A DNA stretch of 64,000 bases, taken from assembly GCA_900553015.1 (NCBI GenBank), contig USBY01000001.1, positions 83,367-147,366 on the forward strand, given 5' to 3'. The stretch comes from an uncultured Clostridium sp. Lineage in GTDB: Bacteria; Bacillota; Clostridia; TANB77; CAG-508. The position numbers and the translations under genes are program-made. The notes under the pieces were generated by a model, which worked only from the letters and a program-made list of their open reading frames with translations, did not search any database and had not been told where the DNA came from. Below, in pieces: positions 17,771 through 26,311 of this stretch; the stretch's first letter is position 1, and the number at the start of each line of letters is the position of its first letter.

Positions 17771-18712
17771 TTAATCTTCTAATAGTTTTAATTCAACATT
17801 TGCAACTTTATATTTATTTGTATTTTCATCTAATTTGAATTCGATTAAAGTATCTTCTAATGATTCCTTATTTTGTCTTAAATCTGTTGTAAAATATAGT
17901 TTTATTTTTGATATTTCTAATCCTTTTGTTACAATTAATTTAAATGTTTCTGCAGTATGTTTTTCATCTTCACAAACAAATATTAATTGTGGCATAATTG
18001 GAAATCCAGAATCTCCTGGTACAAAATTATCGTAAAAATCTTGATATAATCTCATTTTTTCTACTAATTTATTTTTCCAATCTTCTTCTCTTCTTACAAC
18101 TTCGAATAAGAAAGAAATTGATTTATTATTTTTAGTTAATTTAACACTGCCACCTGATGCCTTAAAAGGTTTTGCTAATGTTTTAGCTGTAAGCTGTGGT
18201 TTTACAACATATGAATCAAAAGCTTTAACTTTTCTTAAATAAGCAAGTAATGTTTGGTTTCCTGCTAATCTTTTCTTAATTAATGCAACTGGTTTAACAT
18301 TGTCTGTTGGTTGCCATTTACACTCTATATCTCTTGAATTTAACAAATATTTTCCCATTTTTTCTAGACAATATATTCTATATATTCCCTTTCCATCTTC
18401 TGAATGGAAATAATATCTTGTTAATATTTTTGTTTTTATTAATTGTTCTAATTTCTTATTTAATTTATCTTGAGATTTTATTTCTATTCCCTTTATTTGT
18501 AATAATTGATAAATTTGTCTTGATGTAATAAATTCAAATTCATTTACTATTTCTAGAATTTTAAAATGAATATCTGTAATATGTCCTAAATTAATTTTGT
18601 TTATGATTTGATTCATTGAAACATAACCATCTTTACCGTCAAATACTTTAATTTCACCTTCTCTTATTGCAAATGGTGATACTTCTGCTTTTATTTGACT
18701 ATCCTCTACCAT
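17771..18712 (-). CDS. Replication-relaxation-like winged-helix protein
   Basis: 313 residues. Residues ~35-120 look like a winged-helix pair (ILEIVNEFEFITSRQIYQLL, then a recognition-type helix and a hairpin), resembling replication-relaxation proteins of conjugative plasmids and ICEs. The C-terminal half looks nuclease-like (KSISFLFEVVRREEDWKNKL, then LIFVCEDEKHTAETFKLIV), recalling restriction-endonuclease folds, but the catalytic residues are not certain. Its position next to a coupling ATPase fits a conjugation-derived pair. ATG 18712 has GGAGG. Confidence 0.6.
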   Translation of the reverse strand: MVEDSQIKAEVSPFAIREGEIKVFDGKDGYVSMNQIINKINLGHITDIHFKILEIVNEFEFITSRQIYQLLQIKGIEIKSQDKLNKKLEQLIKTKILTRYYFHSEDGKGIYRIYCLEKMGKYLLNSRDIECKWQPTDNVKPVALIKKRLAGNQTLLAYLRKVKAFDSYVVKPQLTAKTLAKPFKASGGSVKLTKNNKSISFLFEVVRREEDWKNKLVEKMRLYQDFYDNFVPGDSGFPIMPQLIFVCEDEKHTAETFKLIVTKGLEISKIKLYFTTDLRQNKESLEDTLIEFKLDENTNKYKVANVELKLLED

Positions 18713-18725
18713 CTTAAATTCCTCC

Positions 18726-19211
18726 TTAACATATTATTAATTTTATTTTTTTCTTTTCCGGAATAATTTTTTTAATAAAAACATCCACCTGTTTTCCATA
18801 TTCTATTCCTTCTTGATATTCAGCCATTCCTACTAAATTTGGTTTTAGCTCTATAAAAATACCATTTTTATGAGCTTCTGTATTTCTTATAATACCTTTT
18901 ACTTTTGTTCCTTCTTTAAACAATTTTGCATTTTCTTCCCATGTTCCTAGCAATTCTTTATAAGTAAACATTATTCTGTTATTTTCTTTATCTATGCTTT
19001 TTACTTTAACATTTACTTCTTGTCCTATAGAAAATCTATCAAATGGGCTTTTTATTCTTGCTACAGACATATCTTCTATATGCAATAATCCTACTACTCC
19101 ATTTTTCAGTTCTATAAAAGCTCCATATGGCTGAATACTTTTTATTTTACCTTGTACTATCATGTCCTCTTTTAAAGAATCGTCAAATGGAATATATTTT
19201 TTGTAGCTCAT
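18726..19211 (-). CDS. Protein with two S1 RNA-binding domains
   Basis: 161 residues holding two S1 OB folds. The first (about 16-85) contains GKIKSIQPYGAFIELKNGVV and GLLHIEDMS; the second (about 100-160) is shorter and more divergent (GTKVKGIIRNTEAHKNGIFI). Similar short S1 proteins act in RNA metabolism or ribosome association. It is 13 bp upstream of the replication-relaxation-like gene, which may be read through from here. Confidence 0.8.
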   Translation of the reverse strand: MSYKKYIPFDDSLKEDMIVQGKIKSIQPYGAFIELKNGVVGLLHIEDMSVARIKSPFDRFSIGQEVNVKVKSIDKENNRIMFTYKELLGTWEENAKLFKEGTKVKGIIRNTEAHKNGIFIELKPNLVGMAEYQEGIEYGKQVDVFIKKIIPEKKKIKLIIC

Positions 19212-19279
19212 TCTTTTTTCTCCTTATCTTATGTATAATCTTTTATTATTATATAGTTTTATTTTAATATAATCAATAT

Positions 19280-20008
19280 TTATTTTATTAATTCTTCTAT
19301 TTCTTTATTTGTCAATAGTCTATATTGGCCTATTTTTAAATTCTTTACACTTATTTTTCCAATTGCAGCCCTATGCAAAGCAAGCACTGGTTTATTTATA
19401 GCTTTACACATTCTTCTAATTTGCCTGTTTTTACCTTCATGTATTATTATTTGAAATCTAGAAATATTTTTATTTTCATCTACTTTTAAAATCTTTGTTT
19501 TAGCTGGCTTTGTTAAATAATCACCTATGTCTACCCCATTTTCTAATTTTTGCATATCTTCTTTTGTTACCTTACCTCGTACTGTAACATTATATGTCTT
19601 CTCGACTTCATGACTTGGATGTGTAACTTTATTAACAAATTCCCCATCATTTGATAATATAAGTGCTCCAGAAGTATACATGTCTAAACGACCAACCGGA
19701 ACTATTCTTGTCTTTATATCTTTTAATAAATCCATAACTGTATCACGCTTAAATTGATCTTTTACAGTTGTTACATATCCAATTGGTTTATTTAATAAAA
19801 TATAGATTTTTTCATCTTGTCTTTTTAAAATTTTGCCATCTACTTCCACAAAATCTTGATATGGATCTATTTTAGTTCCTAATGTTGTTATAGTTTTTTC
19901 ATTTACCTTTACTCTTCCTTCTAATATTATTTCTTCGCATTTTCTTCTTGAAGCTATCCCATTATCTGCTAAAAATTTTTGAAGTCTAACTTCATTTTTT
20001 TCTTCCAT
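19280..20008 (-). CDS. rluB: Pseudouridine synthase of the RsuA/RluB family
   Basis: An S4 RNA-binding domain (RLQKFLADNGIASRRKCEE) is followed by the catalytic domain with GRLDMYTSGALILSNDG (catalytic Asp in GRLD) and the C-terminal EGKNRQIRRM motif. 242 residues. It isomerises a uridine in rRNA, probably 23S near position 2605 if a true RluB; RsuA-type activity cannot be excluded. Confidence 0.9.
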   Translation of the reverse strand: MEEKNEVRLQKFLADNGIASRRKCEEIILEGRVKVNEKTITTLGTKIDPYQDFVEVDGKILKRQDEKIYILLNKPIGYVTTVKDQFKRDTVMDLLKDIKTRIVPVGRLDMYTSGALILSNDGEFVNKVTHPSHEVEKTYNVTVRGKVTKEDMQKLENGVDIGDYLTKPAKTKILKVDENKNISRFQIIIHEGKNRQIRRMCKAINKPVLALHRAAIGKISVKNLKIGQYRLLTNKEIEELIK

Positions 20009-20124
20009 ATTTTTTCCCCTTTTTATGTATAATTTATTTTTTTATGCATATTATAATATTAAGTTATGTTTTTAATTTTCTTTTTATTCTGTTTTTAATG
20101 GAATAAAAAGATTTATATAGATCT

Positions 20125-20153
20125 TCCAGTACTGTTCTAGTACTGGATTTTTT
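20125..20153. terminator. Hairpin between rluD and rluB
   Basis: The stem TCCAGTAC/GTACTGGA with a 7-nt loop has six T on the plus-strand side. It lies right after the rluD stop. On the minus strand the T-run is displaced by ~15 nt, so its strength as an rluD terminator is unclear. Confidence 0.55.
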
Positions 20154-20155
20154 AC

Positions 20156-21085
20156 TTAAACATCAATTACTCTGTTTTCTAATAATTTTAGAACATTATT
20201 AAAATACTCCGGTAATGGTGCTTCTATTTTCATTTTTTTGCCTGTTATTGGATGTACAAATTCTATACTTTCAGCATGTAGCATTTGCCCTTCTACATTA
20301 AATTCATTTTTTCCATTTGAATATACACCATCACCAACAATAGGATATCCAATTGTTGACAAGTGAACTCTAATTTGATGCGTTCTTCCTGTTTCTATAT
20401 TTACTTTTAACAATGTATAGCCCTGGTATCTTTTTAAAACTTTAAAATGTGTTATAGCATTTTTTCCGTTCTTATCTATATCCATTTTCTTTCTATCTTT
20501 TTTACTTCTTCCTATTGGCATATCTATCGTTGCTTCATTATCTTTTACTATTCCTTTAACCAAAGCTATATATGTCTTTTTTACCTTGTGATTCTTTATT
20601 TGCTCTGATATATTTAGATGTGCTTTATCACATTTAGCTACAATTAATACTCCAGAAGTGTCCTTATCTAGTCTATGTACAATTCCAGGTCTTTTTTCTC
20701 CTCCTATACCTGATAGTGAATCTTTACATCTATATAATAAAGCATTTACTAATGTTCCTGTATAATTTCCATTTGCAGGATGAACGACCATTCCTTTTGC
20801 TTTATTTACAACAATTATATATTCATCTTCATATAAAACATCTATGTCAATGTTTTCTGGTATAAGCTCTGTTTCTTTTACTTCTGGAATTTCTACAGAA
20901 ACTATATCATTTAATTTAACTTTATATGACACTTTTACTTTTTTATCATTTACAAGTATTTTTCCTTCTTCTAACAACTTTTGTGTTGCAACTCTTGTAA
21001 TATTTTCATTCAAAATAGGTATTATCTTGTCAATTCTACAATTAACATTTTCTTCTCCTATTTTATATTTCTCCACCTTTATCAT
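20156..21085 (-). CDS. rluD: RluA/RluD family pseudouridine synthase
   Basis: An N-terminal S4-like domain (residues ~15-75) is followed by the RluA catalytic core with GIVHRLDKDTSGVLIVAK (catalytic Asp in HRLD) and ETGRTHQIRVHL. 309 residues, in the size range of the 23S rRNA enzyme of Gram-positives next to lspA. Its ATG overlaps the end of lspA by 23 bp, with the ribosome-binding site AGGTGGAG inside lspA, so the two are translationally coupled. Confidence 0.93.
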   Translation of the reverse strand: MIKVEKYKIGEENVNCRIDKIIPILNENITRVATQKLLEEGKILVNDKKVKVSYKVKLNDIVSVEIPEVKETELIPENIDIDVLYEDEYIIVVNKAKGMVVHPANGNYTGTLVNALLYRCKDSLSGIGGEKRPGIVHRLDKDTSGVLIVAKCDKAHLNISEQIKNHKVKKTYIALVKGIVKDNEATIDMPIGRSKKDRKKMDIDKNGKNAITHFKVLKRYQGYTLLKVNIETGRTHQIRVHLSTIGYPIVGDGVYSNGKNEFNVEGQMLHAESIEFVHPITGKKMKIEAPLPEYFNNVLKLLENRVIDV

Positions 21086-21635
21086 CCTTTTCTTTTTTTA
21101 TCTTTCCCATTCTTACATTATTAGCATACATTGCAAAGAACAATGCTAATAAAATCCATCCTAAAACTATAAATATATCTGCCAAATTAAAATTTGGAAA
21201 ATTTATTAATTCTGAAACATCTATAAAATCTACTACAAACCCTTTAAATATTCTATCTATAAGATTACTAAATCCACCAGCAAGAACCATGGAAATAGCA
21301 AATCCAGTTTTTTTATCTATTTGGTTTGCTTGCATACTTATGAATTTTATTATTATTCCCAAAACTATAATATTAACTACAATAAATGAAAATGTACTAT
21401 TTTGCCCTATTCCAAAAGCTCCTCCTCTATTTTGAACTGTATGGAATTTTAACACTCCTGGAATTAAAGCTATATCTTTATTTATAAAAATAAATTTTGT
21501 TATTTGGTCTATTAGTAACAATATAAGAACAATTATAAAAATCTTTTTTAATACTTTTCTTTTAGCTAATTTCTCCTGTTCTTCTCTTTCTCTAACTTTT
21601 TGAGTTAAAGTTTTTGATTCTTGATTTTCTTCCAT
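21063..21635 (-). CDS. lspA: Lipoprotein signal peptidase (signal peptidase II)
   Basis: Intramembrane aspartyl protease that cleaves prolipoproteins. Four transmembrane helices. The family motifs NRGGAFG, the DR of NLIDRIFKG and VVDFIDV carry the two catalytic Asp residues. It has a charged N-terminal extension of ~28 residues (Gln/Glu/Lys-rich) not found in minimal members and a short Lys/Asp tail. 190 residues; AGGAGG at the start. Coupled to rluD. Confidence 0.95.
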   Translation of the reverse strand: MEENQESKTLTQKVREREEQEKLAKRKVLKKIFIIVLILLLIDQITKFIFINKDIALIPGVLKFHTVQNRGGAFGIGQNSTFSFIVVNIIVLGIIIKFISMQANQIDKKTGFAISMVLAGGFSNLIDRIFKGFVVDFIDVSELINFPNFNLADIFIVLGWILLALFFAMYANNVRMGKIKKEKDDKGGEI

Positions 21636-21644
21636 ATATCCTCC

Positions 21645-23297
21645 TTAAACTACATCTCTTTCGTATATTACAAATCTATCATCTGAATATAATTCCTTAT
21701 ATTCGTAGTTTCTTGATAAAAACATATTTAATTTTGCATTTTTAAAACATATTACATGAGTTATATCATATTCATCAAATTTATTTTCATAATATGTTCC
21801 AATATTTGATATATTTAGAAAATCATCAAATACTGTACAACCAGGATTAAATTCTGGAGTATATAAATCTGCTCTTGAGTCTACAAATACAGGTATTCCC
21901 CTATAAAGCATATAACTACCATAGTTGTATTCATTATAAATTCTCATATTGCTAATATCTAAATTTTCTAAAATATAATCACATGCTTGTACTGGATATG
22001 ATGATTCATCAACATACTCATCATCTAATTTTGGTTTATACATGTTTGTACTTACTATTACAAATATGCATAATGTAATACAAAATCCATATAAACCAGT
22101 CATTTCTTTAAATAATTTTTTTACATCATCCATGCATTTATATTTCTTTAGAAATGCTAAAATTAATTTACAATATATTGGCAATCCAATTAATATTAGC
22201 ATAGATATTTGTCTTCTTGACATTAACGCTAAAATTACAAGTCCACCAAACATAAATAAATCTCTTAATTTTATTTTTATGTCAGTTAACATTAATAGTG
22301 CAATTACTACTATTAATAGCCCCAAAATATCTTTTTGATTTATTAGTGTTAATGGTAAATGTTCATTTATATTTTCTGTTGTATCACCTTGCATTGTATC
22401 TATTAGATATGTGTATGGAGTAGTTCCTAAAGGTGTACATAGGCCTAATAATGCAGCAATTAACATTACTAAAATTAAATATTTTACATTCTTATTTCTT
22501 TCAATTTTTATTTTATATGGATGTTTTCTGTTATTTTCTCTTCTTTGTTTTATATTCTCTCTTTGTATTTTTAATTGTTCTATCTTTTCATCTAACATCT
22601 TAACCTTTTCAGGTTTTTTGAAAAATATTTTCTTTTTAATAAGACATATTAGTGTTTTTATTTTTAATATTAAATCTAAATCTACAACTACACAAATTAA
22701 ATATTCCGCAATATATGGTAAGAATAATACAAAGAAAAATGGCCATACCGCTACATGTAGATTAGCCATTAACAGCGATATTAGTAGCAGTCCTATAGCA
22801 TAACCTATTTTTCTGTTTCGTACAAATCTTTCTATAAAGAATAATTCTAGTACAAACAAAATAAAAGTAACTAGCTGTGCTCTTGCTGCTATATATGATT
22901 TTATTAAATATATTGCTCCAATTGTTAATACAAAAGGTACAATATGATTCTTAGAAATCTTTACATTTGTAAGGTATAATATTATTCCTAATATACAAGT
23001 AAACACAATTGTTGAAATATATATGCCTGTCCATCCGCCCATATTATATATAAAGTACATCATAACATCATATAACCAATGTGGATATTCATAATTTAAA
23101 TTTTCATGCCAAGAAAAATGGTCTTTTCCATCTATACCATTTTCTACTATTGATTCTCCAACTTTTACTGTATAATATGTGTCGTTTTGCATTGTAACAG
23201 GTGATATTGCTACACAAAATAAAATTATACATATAATGGCTAATATGTTAAATACTAATGTTTTTCTTTGTATTCCTTTTTTGTTTTTATTCTTCAT
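21645..23297 (-). CDS. Polytopic membrane protein, GT-C glycosyltransferase-like
   Basis: 550 residues with about 10-11 predicted helices. The first extracytoplasmic loop has NDTYYTVKVGESIVENGIDG and then HWLYDVMMY, the acidic/His-rich loop pattern of GT-C-fold enzymes that use lipid-linked sugars. A basic, coiled cytoplasmic stretch (about residues 200-265) splits the helices. The C-terminal soluble part (~430-550) includes PVFVDSRADLYTPEF. Donor and acceptor are unknown. Ten bases upstream of lspA, so likely the same transcript. Confidence 0.6.
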   Translation of the reverse strand: MKNKNKKGIQRKTLVFNILAIICIILFCVAISPVTMQNDTYYTVKVGESIVENGIDGKDHFSWHENLNYEYPHWLYDVMMYFIYNMGGWTGIYISTIVFTCILGIILYLTNVKISKNHIVPFVLTIGAIYLIKSYIAARAQLVTFILFVLELFFIERFVRNRKIGYAIGLLLISLLMANLHVAVWPFFFVLFLPYIAEYLICVVVDLDLILKIKTLICLIKKKIFFKKPEKVKMLDEKIEQLKIQRENIKQRRENNRKHPYKIKIERNKNVKYLILVMLIAALLGLCTPLGTTPYTYLIDTMQGDTTENINEHLPLTLINQKDILGLLIVVIALLMLTDIKIKLRDLFMFGGLVILALMSRRQISMLILIGLPIYCKLILAFLKKYKCMDDVKKLFKEMTGLYGFCITLCIFVIVSTNMYKPKLDDEYVDESSYPVQACDYILENLDISNMRIYNEYNYGSYMLYRGIPVFVDSRADLYTPEFNPGCTVFDDFLNISNIGTYYENKFDEYDITHVICFKNAKLNMFLSRNYEYKELYSDDRFVIYERDVV

Positions 23298-23340
23298 TTT
23301 GCTATTTTCTCCTTATTTTAAGATATTGCCATTATAACAA

Positions 23341-23367
23341 AAAAAGACTAAAAATCATAGTCTTTTT
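23341..23367 (-). terminator. Terminator downstream of the SSB gene
   Basis: AAAAAGACTA pairs with TAGTCTTTTT, followed on the minus strand by seven T. Confidence 0.88.
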
Positions 23368-23406
23368 AGTCTTTATTTTATTGATTTATTTCGTCAACAA
23401 TAAAAT

Positions 23407-24072
23407 CTATATAACCTCTTTATTTTCTTCTTCTTCATTTACTATTTCTAAACTGCTTATTGATACTTCATATGCTGTTCTTGTTTGAGTTGTTCCATCT
23501 TCAAATTTCTTTTCGTAATTTCTTGATTGAACTCTTCCTGTTATTTTTACTTTAGTTCCTACCTCTATGTTTTGGCAGAATCTTGCATTTCTTCCCCAAG
23601 CAATTGCTGGTATATAATCTGATTTGTTATATGCTCTATTTACAGCTAATAAAATATCAGAAATTTCTCTTCCAAATGGTGTTTGACGATAAATTGGCTT
23701 TTTACAAATATATCCAATTAATGTAACCTCATTTGAAACTTTTTCACTAGAATTTTCTTCATCTTCTTCTGATAAATATTTAATGTCTTTTGCAAAAACA
23801 GTTAAAATCAATCTGTTCTTTTCATTTTCGTAACTATTGTAAGATCTAAATTGTCCCTCAATTGCTACTTTATCTCCTATTTCTAATTCTTTTTCTAATA
23901 TTAGTCTTTCTGAAATTGTAATTGGAATAATATCTGAGTTACCACTTAAACGTGCAACTTCTAAGTCAAATATGTAAAAACTTTCTCCATAAATTTCGTG
24001 ACTAAATTTTTTATCGCTAGTAACCTTTCCAACCAATACTAAATGGTTATTCTCTAAATAATTCGTATTCAA
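23407..24072 (-). CDS. Single-stranded DNA-binding protein with two OB folds
   Basis: 221 residues. The second half (about 108-214) is a clear SSB OB fold (LAVNRAYNKSDYIPAIAWGR, GRVQSRNYEKKFEDG, YEVSISSLEIV). The first half (about 8-95) looks like a diverged copy of the same fold (NHLVLVGKVTSDKKF, LEIGDKVAIEGQFRSYNSY). The acidic C-terminal tip typical of replicative SSB (DDDIPF) is absent; the end is NEEEENKEVI. Possibly an accessory SSB. TTG start at 24072 with AGGAGG. Monocistronic. Confidence 0.8.
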   Translation of the reverse strand: MNTNYLENNHLVLVGKVTSDKKFSHEIYGESFYIFDLEVARLSGNSDIIPITISERLILEKELEIGDKVAIEGQFRSYNSYENEKNRLILTVFAKDIKYLSEEDEENSSEKVSNEVTLIGYICKKPIYRQTPFGREISDILLAVNRAYNKSDYIPAIAWGRNARFCQNIEVGTKVKITGRVQSRNYEKKFEDGTTQTRTAYEVSISSLEIVNEEEENKEVI

Positions 24073-24219
24073 TTTTTTTCCTCCTATACTAATTATATTT
24101 TATCTATCGTTTCCCTTTTATGTCTCATCCTGTCTTAAACATCCCGATATACCTATTATACTACTTTTTTTTGGGTTTGTCTACATAAAAAGTTATTTTT
24201 TGGATATTTATGTTTATTT

Positions 24220-24381
24220 CTACTGTTTTATACTATTTTCACTTATGCTATTAACTACAATATTTGAAGTTGGAACCACATCTTTATATTCATATGTAGA
24301 AGCTACAAAGTATAGTACTACTATAGTAAATACCGTTACCACATATGCAATTATTTTTTCTTTATTTATTACATAAAACAT
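24220..24381 (-). CDS. Small single-pass membrane protein, 53 residues
   Basis: Starts at ATG 24381 with a perfect AGGAGG 7 nt upstream. The N-terminal part is one hydrophobic helix (about residues 10-28, IIAYVVTVFTIVVLYFVAS) followed by a short polar tail rich in Ser and Asn. No family recognised. It stands alone between the SSB gene and a divergent gene. Confidence 0.6.
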   Translation of the reverse strand: MFYVINKEKIIAYVVTVFTIVVLYFVASTYEYKDVVPTSNIVVNSISENSIKQ

Positions 24382-24519
24382 AATTAATCCTCCTAGTGTT
24401 TTTATAATTTATATGTTAAAAACCAAGCTTTTATACTTATAAACTAAGTATATTATTCAACATTTTTCTTTCATTTACATAATATATATTATAAATCATT
24501 ATAGAAAGGATGAATAATT

Positions 24520-25095
24520 ATGGATTATGATAAAAACATTTGCCCTATTGTTGACGTAGAAGGTGTTATAGAAAATGGCAAGCAATTTGATATCGAAATT
24601 AATTTACCAGAAGATAACAGAAACGTAATTTTTGGTGTTGTAAAAGACTGTTACAAAGATCCTGTTCAAAATGCTGTTGTAAAATTAATAGAAGTTGTTT
24701 GTGAAAAAGGTCGTGAAGAAAAACGTCCTGTATCTCATACTTTTACTGACTGCGATGGAGAATTCGTATTTGGACCTTTATGCCATAACAAAATGTATGA
24801 AATTCAACTATGGGTAGATAATGTAAAACATGTAAAAATATGTGCAAAATGCGATCATCGTGATGAAGATTGCTTAAAAGGTGTAAATATGGACTCATGC
24901 AAAGATTTAAGACCAATTTGCTGTGATAAATGTCATGACAAATGTGATAAAGATGAATGGGATAAATGCGACAACAAATGTGACAAAGATAAATGGGATA
25001 AATGTGACAACAAATGCGATAAAGACAAATGGGATAAGTGCGATAAAAAATGTGACAATAAATGCGATGATAAATGCCATAAAGACAAATATTAA
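24520..25095 (+). CDS. Carboxypeptidase-regulatory-like domain protein with Cys/Asp/Lys repeat tail
   Basis: 191 residues. Residues ~25-105 form a prealbumin-like beta domain (VFGVVKDCYKDPVQNAVVKL ... FTDCDGEFVFGPL) of the carboxypeptidase-regulatory/CnaB type. The last ~55 residues are near-perfect tandem repeats of the DKCDxKCDKDxW type, about a quarter Cys and a third Lys. No signal peptide. Proteins of this shape are seen in spore-forming Clostridia and could be spore-coat or metal-binding; this is inference. Good RBS (AAAGGA). Single gene with a terminator. Confidence 0.65.
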   Translation: MDYDKNICPIVDVEGVIENGKQFDIEINLPEDNRNVIFGVVKDCYKDPVQNAVVKLIEVVCEKGREEKRPVSHTFTDCDGEFVFGPLCHNKMYEIQLWVDNVKHVKICAKCDHRDEDCLKGVNMDSCKDLRPICCDKCHDKCDKDEWDKCDNKCDKDKWDKCDNKCDKDKWDKCDKKCDNKCDDKCHKDKY

Positions 25096-25106
25096 TTCTT
25101 AGGTAC

Positions 25107-25148
25107 AAAAAAAATGGGAATGTTTTATAACATTCCCATTTTTTTTGC
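25107..25148. terminator. Bidirectional terminator containing a stop codon
   Basis: The stem AATGGGAATGTT with its complement and a TTAT loop, eight A on the left and eight T on the right. It ends the plus-strand gene. The loop also holds the TAA of the minus-strand gene at 25125-25262. Confidence 0.9.
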
Positions 25149-25262
25149 AAATTGTTTTCCTTTTTTTATCATTTTCTTTTTTGATCCTTCGTTTTCACTC
25201 ATCATATACATTACACCTGCTGAAATTAAAGTTCCAACAAGCATTCCTTTCATAAACTTCAT
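25125..25262 (-). CDS. Small membrane protein, 45 residues
   Basis: ATG 25262 with GAGGG upstream. MKFMKGMLVGTLISAGVMYM is a short hydrophobic helix followed by a strongly basic tail (SKKKMIKKGKQFAKK). It resembles the N-terminus of YtxH/DUF3918-type small proteins. The stop codon falls in the loop of the shared terminator, so the last codons form the stem. Confidence 0.6.
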   Translation of the reverse strand: MKFMKGMLVGTLISAGVMYMMSENEGSKKKMIKKGKQFAKKMGML

Positions 25263-25287
25263 AAATATCCCTCTTTTCGATTATATT

Positions 25288-25677
25288 TTACTTAATATTA
25301 TTATTTCTAGTTTTTTTGCTAATATACAATTTTATATAAGAATATATTTCATGTATAGTAATTATTACCAAAAAAATCCCAAAATATCTTTTTAAATTTT
25401 GAGCCTCTAGTTTATTAGAAATAATTGATCCAATCACTGCACCAAATATACCAGAAATTCCAATTATCATTCCTGTTTTCATATCCAATAGTTTTTGCTT
25501 TTTATTTATATAAATTGCTATAATCGCTGTAGGAATAAAAAAAATCAAGTTAGTTGCTTGCGCAATATGTTGTTCTATATTTAAAAATATTGTAAAAATT
25601 AAAATGAGTATAGTTCCTCCACCCATACCCAAGCCACTTACAATACCCGAAATTATACCTGTAAAAACTTCTATCAT
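25288..25677 (-). CDS. TSUP-family half transporter (TauE/SafE-like), second half
   Basis: 129 residues with four predicted helices; GMGGGTILILIF near the N-terminus is the glycine-rich motif of the TauE/SafE family. Full-length members have two such halves in one ~250-residue chain. Here each half is a separate gene, 8 bp apart. The pair probably forms a heterodimer exporting sulfite, sulfonates or a related anion; the substrate is unknown. RBS AAGGTGA. Confidence 0.8.
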   Translation of the reverse strand: MIEVFTGIISGIVSGLGMGGGTILILIFTIFLNIEQHIAQATNLIFFIPTAIIAIYINKKQKLLDMKTGMIIGISGIFGAVIGSIISNKLEAQNLKRYFGIFLVIITIHEIYSYIKLYISKKTRNNNIK

Positions 25678-25685
25678 ATTTCACC

Positions 25686-26033
25686 TTAAAAAAATAATAA
25701 TCTGATAGCTGAATATGCTAAAAATATTATAAACATTAGCTTTAATATCTTTGGAGATATCTTTTTTAATAATTTAGCCCCTATCGCTCCACCAATAAGG
25801 CCTCCAATTGCACATTTTAATCCTAACCCCCAATCGATATTATCAAATTTAAAATAAAATATACTACTTACAATAACCATTGGTAATATTGATAAAATAG
25901 ATGTAGCTCTAGCTTTTTCCTCTGACATCTTAATTATATATACATATGCCGGAACTAATATTAAACCTCCACCAGATGCAAATAATCCACTTATAATACC
26001 TGCTATAAATCCAATTACTATTTTTACTATCAT
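25686..26033 (-). CDS. TSUP-family half transporter (TauE/SafE-like), first half
   Basis: 115 residues with four predicted helices and the motif GLFASGGGLILVPAYVY. It ends with a hydrophobic helix and stop, not a frameshift; the partner gene has its own ATG and ribosome-binding site. So the split looks real. Ribosome-binding site of this copy is weak. Confidence 0.8.
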   Translation of the reverse strand: MIVKIVIGFIAGIISGLFASGGGLILVPAYVYIIKMSEEKARATSILSILPMVIVSSIFYFKFDNIDWGLGLKCAIGGLIGGAIGAKLLKKISPKILKLMFIIFLAYSAIRLLFF

Positions 26034-26066
26034 ATTATTATTTTTCCAAATGAAAAAAATAATATT

Positions 26067-26255
26067 CTATTTTAATATTTTTTCTTCTGCAAATTTTGTT
26101 AATTCCATATCACATTTTAACATTTGTGTTATAATTTGCTCTTTTAATTCTTGATCTTTTATTTGTTCTGTTAAATCCATAAACTTTGTTAATTCCCTTA
26201 GGTACTGCTTATTTTCAAATTTCCAATTATGTTTTTCCTCTATCGTATTTTTCAT
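26067..26255 (-). CDS. Small helical protein, unknown
   Basis: About 62 residues, highly charged and probably all-helical (LRELTKFMDLTEQIKDQELK ... QMLKCDMELTKFAEEKILK). Three close starts exist (TTG 26264, ATG 26261, ATG 26255); AAAGGA spacing favours 26255. It precedes the half-transporter genes in the same direction. No family recognised. Confidence 0.5.
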   Translation of the reverse strand: MKNTIEEKHNWKFENKQYLRELTKFMDLTEQIKDQELKEQIITQMLKCDMELTKFAEEKILK

Positions 26256-26311
26256 TATCATCAATCCTTTGATTAATTATAATCTATTAGTTAAAACAAG
26301 TAAAGAATTAT

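Noticed and set aside
24948..25085. Short regularly spaced repeats, considered as a CRISPR array
   Set aside because: The repeats are in frame and encode protein; there are no unique spacers of constant length and no cas genes.
24743..25150. 135-codon ORF opposite the Cys/Asp/Lys repeat gene
   Set aside because: It is the complement of the repeat region (alternating Cys, His, Ile, Tyr); no start signal, and the plus-strand gene explains the sequence.
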